From Frankia sp. (GTDB lineage: Bacteria; Actinomycetota; Actinomycetes; Frankiales; Frankiaceae): a DNA stretch of 5,753 nucleotides. Both the position numbers and the translations under genes were made by a program. Below are positions 5,688 through 5,753 of this stretch, piece after piece. How positions within the stretch are numbered: position 1 is the stretch's first letter; each line of letters starts with the position of its first letter. Location of the stretch: contig JADGHD010000342.1 in assembly GCA_019689615.1 (NCBI GenBank), positions 1 to 5,753 of the forward strand, read 5' to 3'. The notes beneath the pieces were generated by a model. The model searched no databases and was not told the origin of the DNA. It worked only from the letters and a program-made list of their open reading frames with translations.

Positions 5688-5753
5688 TCAGCGGTGCGGG
5701 TGGTCGAGGGGGTGGAGGGCGCGCGGGGTGTTGCCGTCGGGTTCGAAGTCGAT
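5688..5753 (-). CDS. C-terminal end of an unidentified convergent gene (partial, 21 codons plus stop)
   Basis: Read on the - strand from the window edge, this frame gives IDFEPDGNTPRALHPLDH then PHR, ending in TGA at 5690-5688. Twenty of 21 sense codons end in G or C, better than the other two - strand frames, and the second codon positions are mixed as in real coding sequence. It is therefore probably the tail of a genuine gene pointing toward the reductase. The fragment is too short to assign a family; it is hydrophilic and His/Pro-rich at the end. The + strand of the same stretch is also open (from GTG 5694), but with weaker third-position bias. Confidence 0.5.
   Translation of the reverse strand: MDFEPDGNTPRALHPLDHPHR

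Overview
This window comes from a very GC-rich genome, clearly above 70% G+C by eye. Codon third positions are almost always G or C, and GTG starts and GGAGG-type ribosome binding sites are common. That fits a high-GC actinobacterium. A Frankia-like or related soil actinomycete is possible, but the sequence alone does not settle the genus.

Layout. Positions 1-218 are extremely GC-rich, hold two tandem stem-loops at 1-53, and contain no gene that can be assigned with confidence. From 219 to 5625 five genes lie head to tail on the + strand: a DppB/OppB-type permease (219-1208), a DppC/OppC-type permease (1205-2251), a fused double ATPase of the DppD-DppF type (2248-3936), a luciferase-like (LLM) flavin-dependent monooxygenase (3933-5021), and an SsuE/MsuE-like NAD(P)H:FMN reductase (5125-5625). 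The first four are joined by 4-base stop/start overlaps (ATGA, GTGA, GTGA), so they are almost certainly one translationally coupled operon. The reductase follows after a 103-base gap with its own ribosome binding site. At the right edge, GC-rich palindromes separate it from the last 21 codons of a convergent gene on the - strand (5688-5753), which cannot be identified.

How the genes work together. The two permeases and the double ATPase form the membrane core of a peptide/nickel-family (Dpp/Opp) ABC importer. The substrate-binding lipoprotein it needs is not in the window and probably lies just upstream. Coupled to the importer is a likely two-component oxygenase system: the reductase would supply reduced FMN and the LLM monooxygenase would use it with O2 to oxidise or cleave the imported compound. 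This import-then-oxidise layout resembles systems for organosulfur compounds (ssu-type) and for aminopolycarboxylates (the epp/emo EDTA system). The true substrate cannot be read from the sequence.

The points most worth a second look are the tight coupling of a Dpp-type importer to a flavin monooxygenase pair, the apparent loss in the reductase of the pi-helix tyrosine known from SsuE, the pentapeptide-repeat N-terminal extension of the second permease, and the strong hairpins plus ambiguous reading frames before the first permease. I saw no mobile element, CRISPR array, tRNA or rRNA.
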